Positions 42,889 to 51,656 are shown, numbered from the stretch's first letter. The stretch is 58,571 nucleotides of DNA from an uncultured Neglectibacter sp. (GCA_947647615.1 CANSKS010000012.1:1-58571), one strand, 5' to 3'. The notes: a model not told the origin generated them from the letters alone. Made by a program: numbers and translations.

Positions 42889-43473
42889 ATGAAGCTTTGG
42901 AAAAAATTAACCGCTCTGACCGCCGCGGTGGCTCTGACTGTCAGTTTTGGCGTAACTGCCTCCGCAAGAGGCTATGGTATGGGCGGCGTAGGCGCACAGG
43001 CCGCTGTCAATGTTTCAGGTCAAAGCCTGGAGGAGCTTCGGGAACAAATGAGCACGGTCAACTGCATGGGCACTCTTATGGCTCAGCAGGGCCTGTTAGA
43101 AGAGTTCCAGGAGGAACGCCTGAGACTTTGTGAGGATCGGCTCAACCAGTGTGTGGCAAATGGCACTATCACACAGGAACAAGCCGATAGCACCCTGGCG
43201 CAGATCAAAGAGCGGCAGGCGTTGTGCGATGGTTCCGGCCAAGGCGCCTGCAATGGTTTGGGCCTGGGCTTGGGCAACGGCGCCTGTGACGGCACCGGTC
43301 AAGGTTGGGGCAATGGCAACGGCGCTTGCGATGGCACCGGTCAAGGTTGGGGCAACGGCAACGGCGCTTGCGATGGCACCGGTCAGGGCTGGGGCAATGG
43401 CAACGGTCAGGGCCAAGGCTGGGGCGGCGGCCACCATGGCGGCGGAAGAGGCTGCGGCCGGGCTTACCGATAA
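42889..43473 (+). CDS. Secreted Gly/Asn/Gln/Trp/Cys repeat protein
   Basis: The 194-residue protein has a signal peptide (1-26, ending TASA). A short helical domain (about 45-110) contains Cys in VNCMG, RLCED and NQCVANG. A glycine-rich tail contains three 14-residue units GACDGTGQGWGNGN, then a GQGQGWGGGHHGGGRGCG end. Each unit has one Cys, one Asp and one Trp. It has a good site (AAAGAAAGGTGATCGTTT). It is divergent from a two-component system whose sensor carries a similar GNGQG stretch. Metal binding or a surface/wall matrix role is possible, but I do not recognise the family. Confidence 0.85.
   Translation: MKLWKKLTALTAAVALTVSFGVTASARGYGMGGVGAQAAVNVSGQSLEELREQMSTVNCMGTLMAQQGLLEEFQEERLRLCEDRLNQCVANGTITQEQADSTLAQIKERQALCDGSGQGACNGLGLGLGNGACDGTGQGWGNGNGACDGTGQGWGNGNGACDGTGQGWGNGNGQGQGWGGGHHGGGRGCGRAYR
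43279..43404 (+). repeat. 42-bp in-frame tandem repeat (14 residues, three units)
   Basis: Units 43279-43320, 43321-43362 and 43363-43404 encode the same 14-residue sequence with only synonymous changes. This points to selection on the protein and recent duplication. A partial, degenerate unit precedes and follows. Confidence 0.92.
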
Positions 43474-43482
43474 ATAAACAAG

Positions 43483-43519
43483 AGAGGGGTGTTGCCAAAG
43501 CGGCGCGCCCCTCTTTTTT
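43483..43519 (+). terminator. Terminator of the secreted repeat-protein gene
   Basis: AGAGGGG (43483-43489) pairs with CCCCTCT (43508-43514) around a GTTGCC/GGCGC inner stem, followed by T6. It lies next to the converging beta-mannosidase stop. Confidence 0.8.
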
Positions 43520-43523
43520 GTGA

Positions 43524-45857
43524 CTACAGGCTTTCAAACCCTTCCGGCTTTGGATAGACCGCCTTCAAAAAATCCCGGTACCAGGCCAGGTCAAAAGGGG
43601 GATTGCCCGCCAAATAATGGTTACGTCCAGAATACTGCCGGGCTTCCCAACTTATGACATACAACTTTTTTTCTCCCATACTATAGGGAAGAAATTCCAA
43701 AACAGAGACTGGAGCCTGGCCTAGTTGAGCCGTTCCCTGTAAAACCACGCGCCGGGTATGATGCTCTTCCACCCGGTAAGAAACCAAAAGTGGCGTTCCC
43801 GAATTGTTGACAGCCACCAAATTCAATTTCCAGTCTTCTGGCTCTGTAAAAGTGAGGACTAAGGGAGCCTGGCTGTTCTTGATGTAATAATAGGCCAGCT
43901 TTTTGGCGAAATAGTAATCTACTACCGCGTCGGAAAATTGGGGCCACCCATCCATCAGGTTCCACCAGATGATTCCGTTGCGCTGGGGCTGGCCGTACCG
44001 CATACGTTCTATAAAATATTTTTTGGCTTCCGCTTGGGAAATCTGGCTTGCCAGGGCAAAGTCTTCCAGGTTTTCCGGGATGCTCCCAAACAGTTCTCGA
44101 ATCTGTTTGGCCATAAGCTCAATCCTGTAAAGATACGGGCCGTTTTCCGTTTCCGGGGAAGCTGCGTGCAAAAGCCATTCTCGGTTATTTTGCCAAGGCC
44201 AAAGCTTTTCCGGAGAAAGGAACTTGCGGAGGGAAGCCGGAGCCGGGCAGCCGTGGTAACCTGTCTCGCTCACAAAATGGCTCAGCGCATTTCTGTAGAA
44301 GGGGCCCTTGTAATAATCTCTGGGTCCCCAAAGGTGATTTTCCGGAAGATACCGGTCCGGCATTCCCGCCGCTTCCCGGCTGTAATAGGGAGAGGAAGGC
44401 AAATAGGGCCGGGCAGGATCTTCATAAGCCACCACATCCGGTAAAACTTCCCGGGTGATGCGGTTGCCGTTAGGGTCGCGGCCGTAACCGTCGGAGACCA
44501 TGAACTGGTCGCATTCATTATCACCGCTCCAAAGGATTAAAGAAGGATGCTGGCGCAGCTTACGTACAATGGCAACTGCCTCCTCCCGAATCACCCTTTG
44601 GAAATCGGGATCTATGGGATAAACGCCGCAGGCCATGGCAAAATCCTGCCATACGACAATCCCCTTTTCGTCGCAAAATTCAAAAAAGCTTTCTTCCTCA
44701 TAAAGGTTCCCGCCCCAGCAGCGCACCACATTACATCCCAGATCCTCCACCAGGTCCAGCATGGCCGGAATGCGCTCCCTGTCCCGGGAATGGTAGGCAT
44801 CCGCCGGCACCCAGTTGGTTCCGGTTAGAAAAACCGGTTTTCCGTTTATCTCAAAATGGAAATCTCCCTGAAGCAGCTCGTTGGTAGTCCCGGTGCGCAG
44901 CAACTTCACCGTGCGTATTCCCGCACGAAAGCTTACTGTGTCCACAAGACGGCCGTTCCTCGTAAGGGAGACCGTCACCTCATAAAGGGCGGCCTGTCCA
45001 TACCCTTTCGGCCACCAAAGCTGAGGGGAAGGCAAAAAAACCTCTATTTTCCCACTGGAAAACCAAAGTCTTTGTTCCGCAAAAAACCGGGAAGCGCCGC
45101 ATTCGCCCGTCACGGAAACGACATAGCCATCCAGACTGTCGCCGGCAAGCTCCAAATCGTAAAACAGTTCCAGGCCGGCCCAGGAGCTTGGGCCGGCCGC
45201 CATTACGGCTTTTGTCATCAAATAAGCCTGCCGTATTCTCCGAGGGGGCTGGTAAGAAAGGAAAACAGAACGGTACAAGCCCGCCGAAACCAGACGGGGC
45301 ATGATGTCCCAGCCAAACATGTGGGAAGCTTTTCGCAGCCGAAGTGTCTCATAGTTGTATTTTTGCGCGTAGTTTCCGGCAGAAACCGAATTTTTTCTCG
45401 CCTCTATACAGGCAGGCAGCAAATGGACCACCAGCTCATTTTCCCCGGCTCTTAGCCCCTTTGCCTCGAATTGCTGGGGAATAAACATATTTTCCCCATG
45501 GCCGATCAGTTCCCCATTGAGATAGACATCGCCAATGGTATCCATCCCGTCAAATTCCAAAACAAAACAGGAACCCTCTTCCGCTCCGCCGGGATCGCAA
45601 TAAAATTTTTTAGCGTAATAAATGTGGCGGTCCTCATACTCCTGCATTTTCAGCGGGTTCTCGCCGTAAAAAGGGTCTTCGAGCTTTCCGGCCCGCTGTA
45701 AATCCAGTTCAAAGTTCCCGGGCACCTTGGCGTCGATCGCTCCCGCCTCTTCTACCTCGTCACAGGTCTTAATCGGGCCCCTTTCTCCTCTTACCACCTG
45801 TTCATTGCGCAGCACCGCCATGCGCCAGTCCCCATCTAAAACCAGCCTCTTTTTCAT
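43524..45857 (-). CDS. GH2 beta-mannosidase-like glycoside hydrolase
   Basis: The 777-residue enzyme has no signal peptide. The N-terminal jelly roll (LDGDWRMAV, VPGNFELDLQRAG, LEFDGMDTIGDVYLNGE) is followed by an Ig domain. The barrel has INGKPVFLTGTNWVPADAYHSR and RCWGGNLYEEESFFEFCDEKGI. Acid/base is E448 in WSGDNE and nucleophile E531 in VSETG. The RCWGGN..YE and WSGDNE versions are typical of beta-mannosidases, not beta-galactosidases. It would remove terminal beta-mannose from imported mannan or N-glycan fragments. It is a separate unit with its own promoter. The GH38 alpha-mannosidase gene lies 2 kb away on the other strand. Confidence 0.9.
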   Translation of the reverse strand: MKKRLVLDGDWRMAVLRNEQVVRGERGPIKTCDEVEEAGAIDAKVPGNFELDLQRAGKLEDPFYGENPLKMQEYEDRHIYYAKKFYCDPGGAEEGSCFVLEFDGMDTIGDVYLNGELIGHGENMFIPQQFEAKGLRAGENELVVHLLPACIEARKNSVSAGNYAQKYNYETLRLRKASHMFGWDIMPRLVSAGLYRSVFLSYQPPRRIRQAYLMTKAVMAAGPSSWAGLELFYDLELAGDSLDGYVVSVTGECGASRFFAEQRLWFSSGKIEVFLPSPQLWWPKGYGQAALYEVTVSLTRNGRLVDTVSFRAGIRTVKLLRTGTTNELLQGDFHFEINGKPVFLTGTNWVPADAYHSRDRERIPAMLDLVEDLGCNVVRCWGGNLYEEESFFEFCDEKGIVVWQDFAMACGVYPIDPDFQRVIREEAVAIVRKLRQHPSLILWSGDNECDQFMVSDGYGRDPNGNRITREVLPDVVAYEDPARPYLPSSPYYSREAAGMPDRYLPENHLWGPRDYYKGPFYRNALSHFVSETGYHGCPAPASLRKFLSPEKLWPWQNNREWLLHAASPETENGPYLYRIELMAKQIRELFGSIPENLEDFALASQISQAEAKKYFIERMRYGQPQRNGIIWWNLMDGWPQFSDAVVDYYFAKKLAYYYIKNSQAPLVLTFTEPEDWKLNLVAVNNSGTPLLVSYRVEEHHTRRVVLQGTAQLGQAPVSVLEFLPYSMGEKKLYVISWEARQYSGRNHYLAGNPPFDLAWYRDFLKAVYPKPEGFESL

Positions 45858-45917
45858 TACTTCTTCTCCTTTGCCTTTTCTTTCCTCTTTCCGGCTTTAC
45901 ATGAAATCTTAGGCATA

Positions 45918-45945
45918 AGTATAACACAAGTTTCCTCTTTTTCAA
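45918..45945 (-). promoter_or_regulatory. Promoter of the GH2 gene
   Basis: Minus strand TTGAAA (45940-45945), 16-base spacer, TATACT (45918-45923). The 310-base gap 45858-46167 also holds an inverted TTGACA/TGTCAA pair (46026-46031, 46050-46055) and a tandem GAACGC motif between its arms. I see no clear promoter for the following penicillin-binding gene. Confidence 0.8.
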
Positions 45946-46167
45946 ATACAGTTTAGCTATAAAAGAATTGAGATCCATATTGTTTTTAGAGATGTTTTTT
46001 AATTTGCCGGGCTTCCTCGCTGCTCTTGACAAAGAACGCCGGAACGCTGTGTCAAAACTCCCAAGGGAAAAATTGGGCCCTGCTTAAAAAAGCCGCGGCC
46101 TTTGAGAACATAAAACAAAGCGGAACGACCCATACTGCTTTTAGTGAGAAGGAAAGGAGACCCCTTC

Positions 46168-47787
46168 ATGAAACGAAAAGCATATGGGCTGTTCTTTGTG
46201 TTGCTGCTCATGCTCTGCGCCTCTGTTTTTTCCATTTTAAACGTTTCCGGCACTACAGAGTATGTGATGGCCGCAGGCAGGCAAAGTGTTTACCAGCTGA
46301 CCTTGGTAAAGGCCCGGGGCGCTATTTACGACTGTAACCTGAACCCTTTGACCGGTGGAAAACGCACGCGGGTGGCAGCGGTAGCCCCCACCATTGAATC
46401 TATCGGCGCGCTGGAACAGGCTACCGGCGGAACCCAGCGGGAACGGCTGGCGGCCGCTCTGGAAAACGGGAAGCCCTTTGCCATGGAATTGAACCAAAAA
46501 GTATCCCACAACTGTATAGAGCAATTCTGGATTCCCCAGCGGTATGAAGAGGACCAGCTGGCCCCCCATGTAGTGGGATATGTGGACGGCAGCGGCAACG
46601 GGGTGAGCGGAATAGAATATGCCATGGACGACCTGTTGAGCCAGGCTTCGGGAGAAATCACCCTGTATTACCGGGTAGATGCCCTGGGACGAGTGATCGC
46701 CGGAGCCAACAGGCAGCTTGTAGACACCATGGATAAGACAAAGGCCGGGGTGGTCCTTACCATAGACAGCCAGATTCAGGAAATCGTGGAGCGGGCCGCG
46801 AGAAAGCTGCAAAAGGGTGCCGTAGTGGTAACAGAGGTACCGAATGGAAAAGTGAGAGCTCTGGCCAGTGTGCCGGATTATTCTCCTTACGAGGTAGGGG
46901 CTGCTGCCTCAGACCCCGACTCTCCTTTGGTAAACCGGGCCTTTTCCGCTTACAGTCCCGGTTCTGTGTTCAAGCTGGTCACTGCCGCCCAGCAGATGGA
47001 AGAAAAGGCCGACAGCTACAGCTTCTCCTGCACCGGATCTATCAATGCCGGGGGCATGATATTCCAGTGTATTGACGGTACTGCCCACGGAGTTTTAGAC
47101 CTTCGGGGCGCTCTGGAGCACTCCTGCAACTGCTATTTTGTCTCTGCCGCCAGGGCATTAGGCGGGCAATCCGTTTTGGAAATGGCCTATAACCTGGGCT
47201 TTGGTTCCAGCCAGGAATTTGGACGGGGGCTTTCTACCAGTCCCGGCCTTTTGCCGGAACCCTCGGCACTGGAAAATACCAGGGCACTGGCGAATTTCTC
47301 TTTTGGACAAGGAGACCTCACCGTCACCCCCATGCAGGTGGCGGGCATGATCAATACCATCGCCTCGGGCGGGAAATATTCCAGCTTAAAGCTCATAGAA
47401 GGAACAGCCGACCAAGAGCTGAACGTCACTCCTGTTCAGTCCGCCCAAGAGAAGGCCATACAGGTTTTGGAGCACAGCACCGCGAAAAGGCTTCAAAACT
47501 ACCTGGAAAGCGCCGCCAGTTCCGGAACCGGACGGGCGGGAGCACCCTCCTCTTGTGCTTCCGGCATAAAAACTGGCACTGCCCAAACCGGAATTTACGA
47601 AAATGGAGAAGAATTGCTGCATTTTTGGTATACCGGATATATTTCCGACGGCACCGGCCCCAAATACACCATTACCGTACTTCGGGAATCGACTCCCGAC
47701 GATTACGGCATGGCAGCCAAGGTCTTTCAGGAGATCGGCGAAGGGATCTCTCAGCTGCGCTTTTCACCAGAAACCCCAAAAGAATAG
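46168..47787 (+). CDS. Class B penicillin-binding protein (D,D-transpeptidase)
   Basis: The start MKRKAYGLFF follows GAAAGGAGACCCCTTC. It has 539 residues. An N-terminal membrane anchor (5-25) precedes a dimerisation-type segment (KARGAIYDCNLNPLTGG; the usual IYDRN has Cys for Arg). The transpeptidase has S266-V-F-K269, S319-C-N321 and K468-T-G. There is no PASTA domain. It cross-links peptidoglycan outside the membrane. The size and motifs fit a PbpA/SpoVD-like enzyme, possibly an accessory elongation or sporulation enzyme. No shape genes are adjacent, so its role is open. Confidence 0.92.
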   Translation: MKRKAYGLFFVLLLMLCASVFSILNVSGTTEYVMAAGRQSVYQLTLVKARGAIYDCNLNPLTGGKRTRVAAVAPTIESIGALEQATGGTQRERLAAALENGKPFAMELNQKVSHNCIEQFWIPQRYEEDQLAPHVVGYVDGSGNGVSGIEYAMDDLLSQASGEITLYYRVDALGRVIAGANRQLVDTMDKTKAGVVLTIDSQIQEIVERAARKLQKGAVVVTEVPNGKVRALASVPDYSPYEVGAAASDPDSPLVNRAFSAYSPGSVFKLVTAAQQMEEKADSYSFSCTGSINAGGMIFQCIDGTAHGVLDLRGALEHSCNCYFVSAARALGGQSVLEMAYNLGFGSSQEFGRGLSTSPGLLPEPSALENTRALANFSFGQGDLTVTPMQVAGMINTIASGGKYSSLKLIEGTADQELNVTPVQSAQEKAIQVLEHSTAKRLQNYLESAASSGTGRAGAPSSCASGIKTGTAQTGIYENGEELLHFWYTGYISDGTGPKYTITVLRESTPDDYGMAAKVFQEIGEGISQLRFSPETPKE

Positions 47788-47828
47788 TGTGCAAAACCCA
47801 TAACATTGGCACAGTGCGAAAAAACCAG

Positions 47829-47856
47829 TTGAAATCTTCTGGCGTCATGGTATAAT
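47829..47856 (+). promoter_or_regulatory. Promoter of the GH38 gene
   Basis: TTGAAA (47829-47834), 16-base spacer, extended -10 TGGTATAAT (hexamer 47851-47856). It gives a structured leader of about 125 bases. Confidence 0.85.
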
Positions 47857-47908
47857 TGACCGCAAAAGGGGGCCAAAACCACAGGCCGCTTTTTGGAAAA
47901 GAACGGGC

Positions 47909-47962
47909 AGCCCCACAGCCACCCCCGCCGCTTCCCCTGCGGCTTCTTTTGGCTTTGGGGCT
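47909..47962 (+). promoter_or_regulatory. Three-tier stem-loop in the GH38 leader
   Basis: AGCCCC (47909-47914) pairs with GGGGCT (47957-47962), AGCCA (47917-47921) with TGGCT (47950-47954) and GCCGC (47927-47931) with GCGGC (47939-47943). This makes a long interrupted hairpin ending 24 bases before the start codon. There is no T-run. It may modulate translation or mRNA stability. Confidence 0.55.
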
Positions 47963-47986
47963 TTGTCCGAAATGGGAGGAAACACC

Positions 47987-50827
47987 ATGACATTGGCAGA
48001 AAAGTATAAACGCTTAAAAACCCAAGTCGGAGGGAACCGGGAAAAAGAGCATTACGAAGAAACCTTCGGCATGCCCAAGGAAGAATTTTGGAACATTACC
48101 ATGCCCAACGCCTTTATTCGCCGTATTCTGGCTGAGGTGGAATTTTGCATCCGCCTTTCTCAGGACCGGGAAAACCGTTTTGACAGCCAGGTCGGGCAGG
48201 CTCTCGACTTTCTGTTGGAAAAAATGGAAGCAGATGGCGTGCTTACCAAGGCGGCTTGCCTGGAAGCGGAGCAATATTTAATGCCCCTGCAAAAGGAGGC
48301 TCAGGAATACTCGCTAATCCTCGCAGCCCACGCTCATATTGATATGAACTGGATGTGGAGTTGGCAAGAAACCGTGGCTGCCACCGTCGCCACCTTCCAG
48401 ACCATGCTGAAGCTGATGGAAGAATACCCCGGTTTTTGCTATTCCCAGTCCCAGGCTTCCGTATACCAGATCATTGAACAATATGCCCCGGAACTGAAGG
48501 AACCTATTCGGAAGCGGATCGAGGAAGGCCGCTGGGAGGTTACGGCCTCTGCCTGGGTAGAGACCGATAAGAACATGCCCTCCGGCGAATCGCTGCTGAA
48601 TCATATTCGTTATACAAAGCAATACTTAAAAGAATCCTGGGGCATTGACCCCGCTTCCCTAAAGATCGATTTCTCCCCCGACACCTTTGGCCACAGCGCC
48701 AATTTGCCGGAGCTGGACGCCTTAGGTGGTGTATCTTACTATTATCACTGCCGGGGCTTAGACGGCGATAACGCCCTGTACCGTTGGAAAGCCCCCTCCG
48801 GCAAAGAGCTTTTGGTTTATCGCGAGCAGTACTGGTATAACAGCGGCATTACTCCCCTGCCTGCCATTGGGCTTATCGATGTGGCCCGCCGCTCCGGCGG
48901 CTTGAAGACCGGCCTGGTGGTTTACGGCGTAGGAGATCACGGCGGCGGTCCCACCCGGCGAGACCTGAACCGGGCTTTGGAAATGATGGAATGGCCGGTG
49001 TTCCCCCGGCTGCGCTTTGGTACCTTCCGCGAATTTTTTGAAGCGGCGGAATCGGTACGGCAAAACCTGCCTTTGGTAGACCACGAGCTCAATGTGATCT
49101 TCCCCGGCTGCTACACCACCCAAAGCCGAGTGAAAATGGCCAACCGCCATTGTGAAGCCGCCCTATACCAGGCTCAGCTTTGGAATACCTTTGCCAAAGA
49201 AAAAGAGGTGCTGCCCTACGAGGAAAAGCAGTTTGAATCGGCCTGGCAGAGCGTCCTGTTCACCCATTTCCACGATATTCTCACCGGTTCCTGCGTACAA
49301 GACAGCCGGGAGCATGCCATGGGGCAATTCAGCCACGCCATGGCCGTTGCCCAGGCCAGGACAGCCCTTTCCCAGCAAAGGCTGGCTGCCGCAATAGACA
49401 CCTCCGCCTTTGCGACAGAAGCCGCGCCCGGCGACCAATCTTACGGAGCCGGGGTGGGCTACGGCATCGAGGGCTTTTCCGGCGTTCCCGCGCCGGAACG
49501 TGGCTGCGGAAAAACCAGGATTTACCACCTGTTCAATTCCTCCCCCAACTGCCGGAAAGAACCTGCAGAACTCACTGTGTGGGACTGGACCGGCGACAGA
49601 AACCTTCTTTCTGTTCAAAACGAAAAGGGCGAGGAGCTGCCCTTCCAACTGCTGGACAGCGAATTACAGCATTACTGGGACCACAAGTATTTTCGCCTGC
49701 TGGTGCTTGCAGAGGTTCCCGCCTTCGGTTATGCCACGGTAGTCCTTTCCGAAAAGGAGCTTGTGGAGTATCCCCTTTACTACCAGCCGGAGATCCGTAC
49801 CCACAAGCCCTTCGAAAACTACGTGTTGGAAAACGAGAAGCTGCGGGCGGAATTTTCCCGGGAAAACGGCGCTCTGCTTTCTTTGACCGATAAAAGCGTC
49901 GGAGAAGAGCTGCTTCGCCCGGGAGAAACCGGCGGCCTGCGTTTTGTTTGGACAGAGCGAAAAACCTCCAACGCCTGGAATATCGGCCGTTGGGAGCGGG
50001 TCCTCGCGGATTTCAAAACCTTGGACATCACTCCTATTTCCGGCCAACTGCGCAATGGCTTCGTGATGCGGCAGGAATTTGAACATTCCAGCATCACCGT
50101 TACCGTCACCCTGGACAGCGGCGCGGCGGCCTTGGCTGTCCGGCTGAAAATTCATTGGAACGAAGAAAGCGCTATGGAGGGACCCGTACCGGTTTTGGTC
50201 TATTCCCTTCCCTTAAGAGAGGCCGGAAGTTATTGTTACGACGTTCCGGGCGGTGCCCAGTACCGGGAACCCATGGGCCTGGATGTGCCGGGCCTGCAAT
50301 ATGGCGCCGCCATCTATAAAGAACGCGCCCTCGCCTTAGTCAGCGACTGCAAATACGGTTATCGCACCCAAGACGGTAACCTCTCCTGCACGCTGATCAA
50401 TGCCTCTTATTCACCGGATCCCTACCCGGAACGGGGCGTACATGACATCCAGCTGTACCTGGCCCTGTGTGACGGCTGTCCCAAAGCTTTGGAGACTTGT
50501 GCCTCCGCTTTTAACCAGCCCATTGCCGTACAATCGGGCAGTGTGCAAAAAGGAAGTCTGCCCATGTCTGGCAGCTTCCTCAAGGCCGAAACGGGAACCG
50601 CTGTGATCTCCGGCTTAGAGACCTTAAACAGCTCCACCGTACTACGCCTTTACGAGACCTGCGGAAAAACTGCCCAGGTGGAGCTTTCCCCCGCCTTTCC
50701 TGTGACAGAGGCCCAATTCTGCGACGTGTTGGGCAACGCGCTTCCCGGAGAGATCCGGCTGGAGAAGGGTGCGGTTTCCTTCCAGATGGCTCCCTATACC
50801 ACCGTCATAGTAAAGCTGAGCCGGTAA
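47987..50827 (+). CDS. GH38 alpha-mannosidase
   Basis: The start MTLAEKYKRL is set by GGGAGGAAACACC; an upstream TTG at 47963 lies before the site. The enzyme has 946 residues and no signal peptide. HAHIDMNW carries zinc ligands H117 and D119. DFSPDTFGHSANLP carries the nucleophile D232. A later FTHFHDILTGSC carries the fourth ligand. The C-terminal beta domains of GH38 follow. It hydrolyses alpha-mannosides in the cytosol. Together with the GH2 beta-mannosidase it suggests breakdown of N-glycan or yeast-mannan fragments. It is flanked by its own promoter and terminator. Confidence 0.94.
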   Translation: MTLAEKYKRLKTQVGGNREKEHYEETFGMPKEEFWNITMPNAFIRRILAEVEFCIRLSQDRENRFDSQVGQALDFLLEKMEADGVLTKAACLEAEQYLMPLQKEAQEYSLILAAHAHIDMNWMWSWQETVAATVATFQTMLKLMEEYPGFCYSQSQASVYQIIEQYAPELKEPIRKRIEEGRWEVTASAWVETDKNMPSGESLLNHIRYTKQYLKESWGIDPASLKIDFSPDTFGHSANLPELDALGGVSYYYHCRGLDGDNALYRWKAPSGKELLVYREQYWYNSGITPLPAIGLIDVARRSGGLKTGLVVYGVGDHGGGPTRRDLNRALEMMEWPVFPRLRFGTFREFFEAAESVRQNLPLVDHELNVIFPGCYTTQSRVKMANRHCEAALYQAQLWNTFAKEKEVLPYEEKQFESAWQSVLFTHFHDILTGSCVQDSREHAMGQFSHAMAVAQARTALSQQRLAAAIDTSAFATEAAPGDQSYGAGVGYGIEGFSGVPAPERGCGKTRIYHLFNSSPNCRKEPAELTVWDWTGDRNLLSVQNEKGEELPFQLLDSELQHYWDHKYFRLLVLAEVPAFGYATVVLSEKELVEYPLYYQPEIRTHKPFENYVLENEKLRAEFSRENGALLSLTDKSVGEELLRPGETGGLRFVWTERKTSNAWNIGRWERVLADFKTLDITPISGQLRNGFVMRQEFEHSSITVTVTLDSGAAALAVRLKIHWNEESAMEGPVPVLVYSLPLREAGSYCYDVPGGAQYREPMGLDVPGLQYGAAIYKERALALVSDCKYGYRTQDGNLSCTLINASYSPDPYPERGVHDIQLYLALCDGCPKALETCASAFNQPIAVQSGSVQKGSLPMSGSFLKAETGTAVISGLETLNSSTVLRLYETCGKTAQVELSPAFPVTEAQFCDVLGNALPGEIRLEKGAVSFQMAPYTTVIVKLSR

Positions 50828-50860
50828 ACCGGCAAAAGCCATCTAAAAATATGCAGAAAC

Positions 50861-50901
50861 AAAATCTCCTCCGAAGCCTTGGGGCATTCGGAGGAGATTT
50901 T
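50861..50901 (+). terminator. Terminator of the GH38 gene
   Basis: A perfect 15-bp stem (50861-50875 with 50887-50901) ends in TTTT followed by CTCTTT. Confidence 0.85.
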
Positions 50902-50944
50902 CTCTTTCCAGGCCTTAAAATTTCTTACATCGTTTTCGCACAGC

Positions 50945-50982
50945 GAAAAGCCGCCTCTCTCAAAACTCAAGAAAGGCGGCTT
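50945..50982 (-). terminator. Terminator of the cold-shock gene
   Basis: AAGCCGCCT (50948-50956) pairs with AGGCGGCTT (50974-50982). On the minus strand the stem is followed by TTTTCGC. It lies 20 bases after the csp stop. Confidence 0.75.
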
Positions 50983-51002
50983 GTTTCCGATTACAAATTA
51001 CA

Positions 51003-51212
51003 TTACAGCTTCTGTACGTTGACAGCTCTCAGCTTTTCGCTGTTCTTGGGATCGGGTTCGGTCTCAAAAATAACCTTCTGGCCCTCTTCCAAAGTCTTGA
51101 AGCCCTCCGACATAATAGCGGAAAAATGCACAAATACATCCTCGCCGCCATCATCGTTAGAGATGAATCCATAACCTTTTTCTGCGTTGAACCACTTAAC
51201 TGTACCGTTCAT
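51003..51212 (-). CDS. Cold-shock domain protein (CspA family)
   Basis: The 69-residue cold-shock domain has RNP1 KGYGFIS (12-18) and RNP2 VFVHF (26-30). It begins [17 protein letters not shown]. It binds single-stranded RNA/DNA and melts structured mRNA. AAGGTTATATGGAGG-like sequence (GGAGGTGCCGATATT) precedes the ATG. The gene has a promoter about 190 bases upstream and a long leader containing a terminator-like hairpin, typical of cold-shock genes controlled after transcription starts. Confidence 0.96.
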   Translation of the reverse strand: MNGTVKWFNAEKGYGFISNDDGGEDVFVHFSAIMSEGFKTLEEGQKVIFETEPDPKNSEKLRAVNVQKL

Positions 51213-51314
51213 AATATCGGCACCTCCATATAATCTTCGTATCTTGCATAGTCACTTGGGGGCGCCAAGCGGAACCGACGCGCTGCCAGACAGGTTAAAA
51301 AAGTATTGACCTGT

Positions 51315-51371
51315 AAAAACTCACAGCTGTGTAAAACATCAAACATCAATGAATTACACATGCTGTGAGTT
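51315..51371 (-). promoter_or_regulatory. Terminator-like hairpin inside the csp leader
   Basis: A 16-bp stem with a small internal bulge (51318-51327 plus 51329-51334, with 51354-51359 plus 51362-51371) is followed on the minus strand by a T5 run at 51315-51319. It lies about 20-75 bases into the csp transcript and about 100 bases before its start codon, so it could attenuate transcription. Confidence 0.65.
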
Positions 51372-51399
51372 CATCTACGTGCTATCAGAATACGTATTT

Positions 51400-51429
51400 A
51401 CTATACCATTGTAAAGCTTTCTTTGTCAA
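51400..51429 (-). promoter_or_regulatory. Promoter of the csp gene
   Basis: Minus strand TTGACA (51424-51429), 18-base spacer, extended -10 TGGTATAGT (hexamer 51400-51405). The leader is about 180 bases. Confidence 0.8.
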
Positions 51430-51530
51430 GGGATTTTCCCTAGATTCCCAAATTTTTTCTTAAAAAAAATTAAACTCTATGGCCTTCATGGCAGAAAGTA
51501 TTTTTTCTCAAAAAATCTTTTATTTTTCTG

Positions 51531-51559
51531 TTGACAAACCGGTTCTGTTCTGATATACT
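51531..51559 (+). promoter_or_regulatory. Promoter of tRNA-Gly
   Basis: TTGACA (51531-51536), 17-base spacer, extended -10 TGATATACT (hexamer 51554-51559), about 20 bases before the tRNA. This is a near-ideal strong promoter. Confidence 0.9.
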
Positions 51560-51580
51560 AATTGTGTTGTGAAAATGAAT

Positions 51581-51656
51581 GCGGGAGTAGCTCATCTGGT
51601 AGAGCGCCACCTTGCCAAGGTGGAGGTAGCGAGTTCGAGCCTCGTCTTCCGCTCCA
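51581..51656 (+). tRNA. tRNA-Gly (anticodon GCC)
   Basis: The acceptor stem GCGGGAG pairs with CTTCCGC. The D-arm is CTCATCTGGTAGAG. The anticodon stem CCACC/GGTGG holds loop TTGCCAA with anticodon GCC. The T-arm has GAGTTCGAGCCTC-type sequence. A discriminator T and encoded CCA end at 51656. It has its own promoter and terminator and is 76 bases long. Confidence 0.97.
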
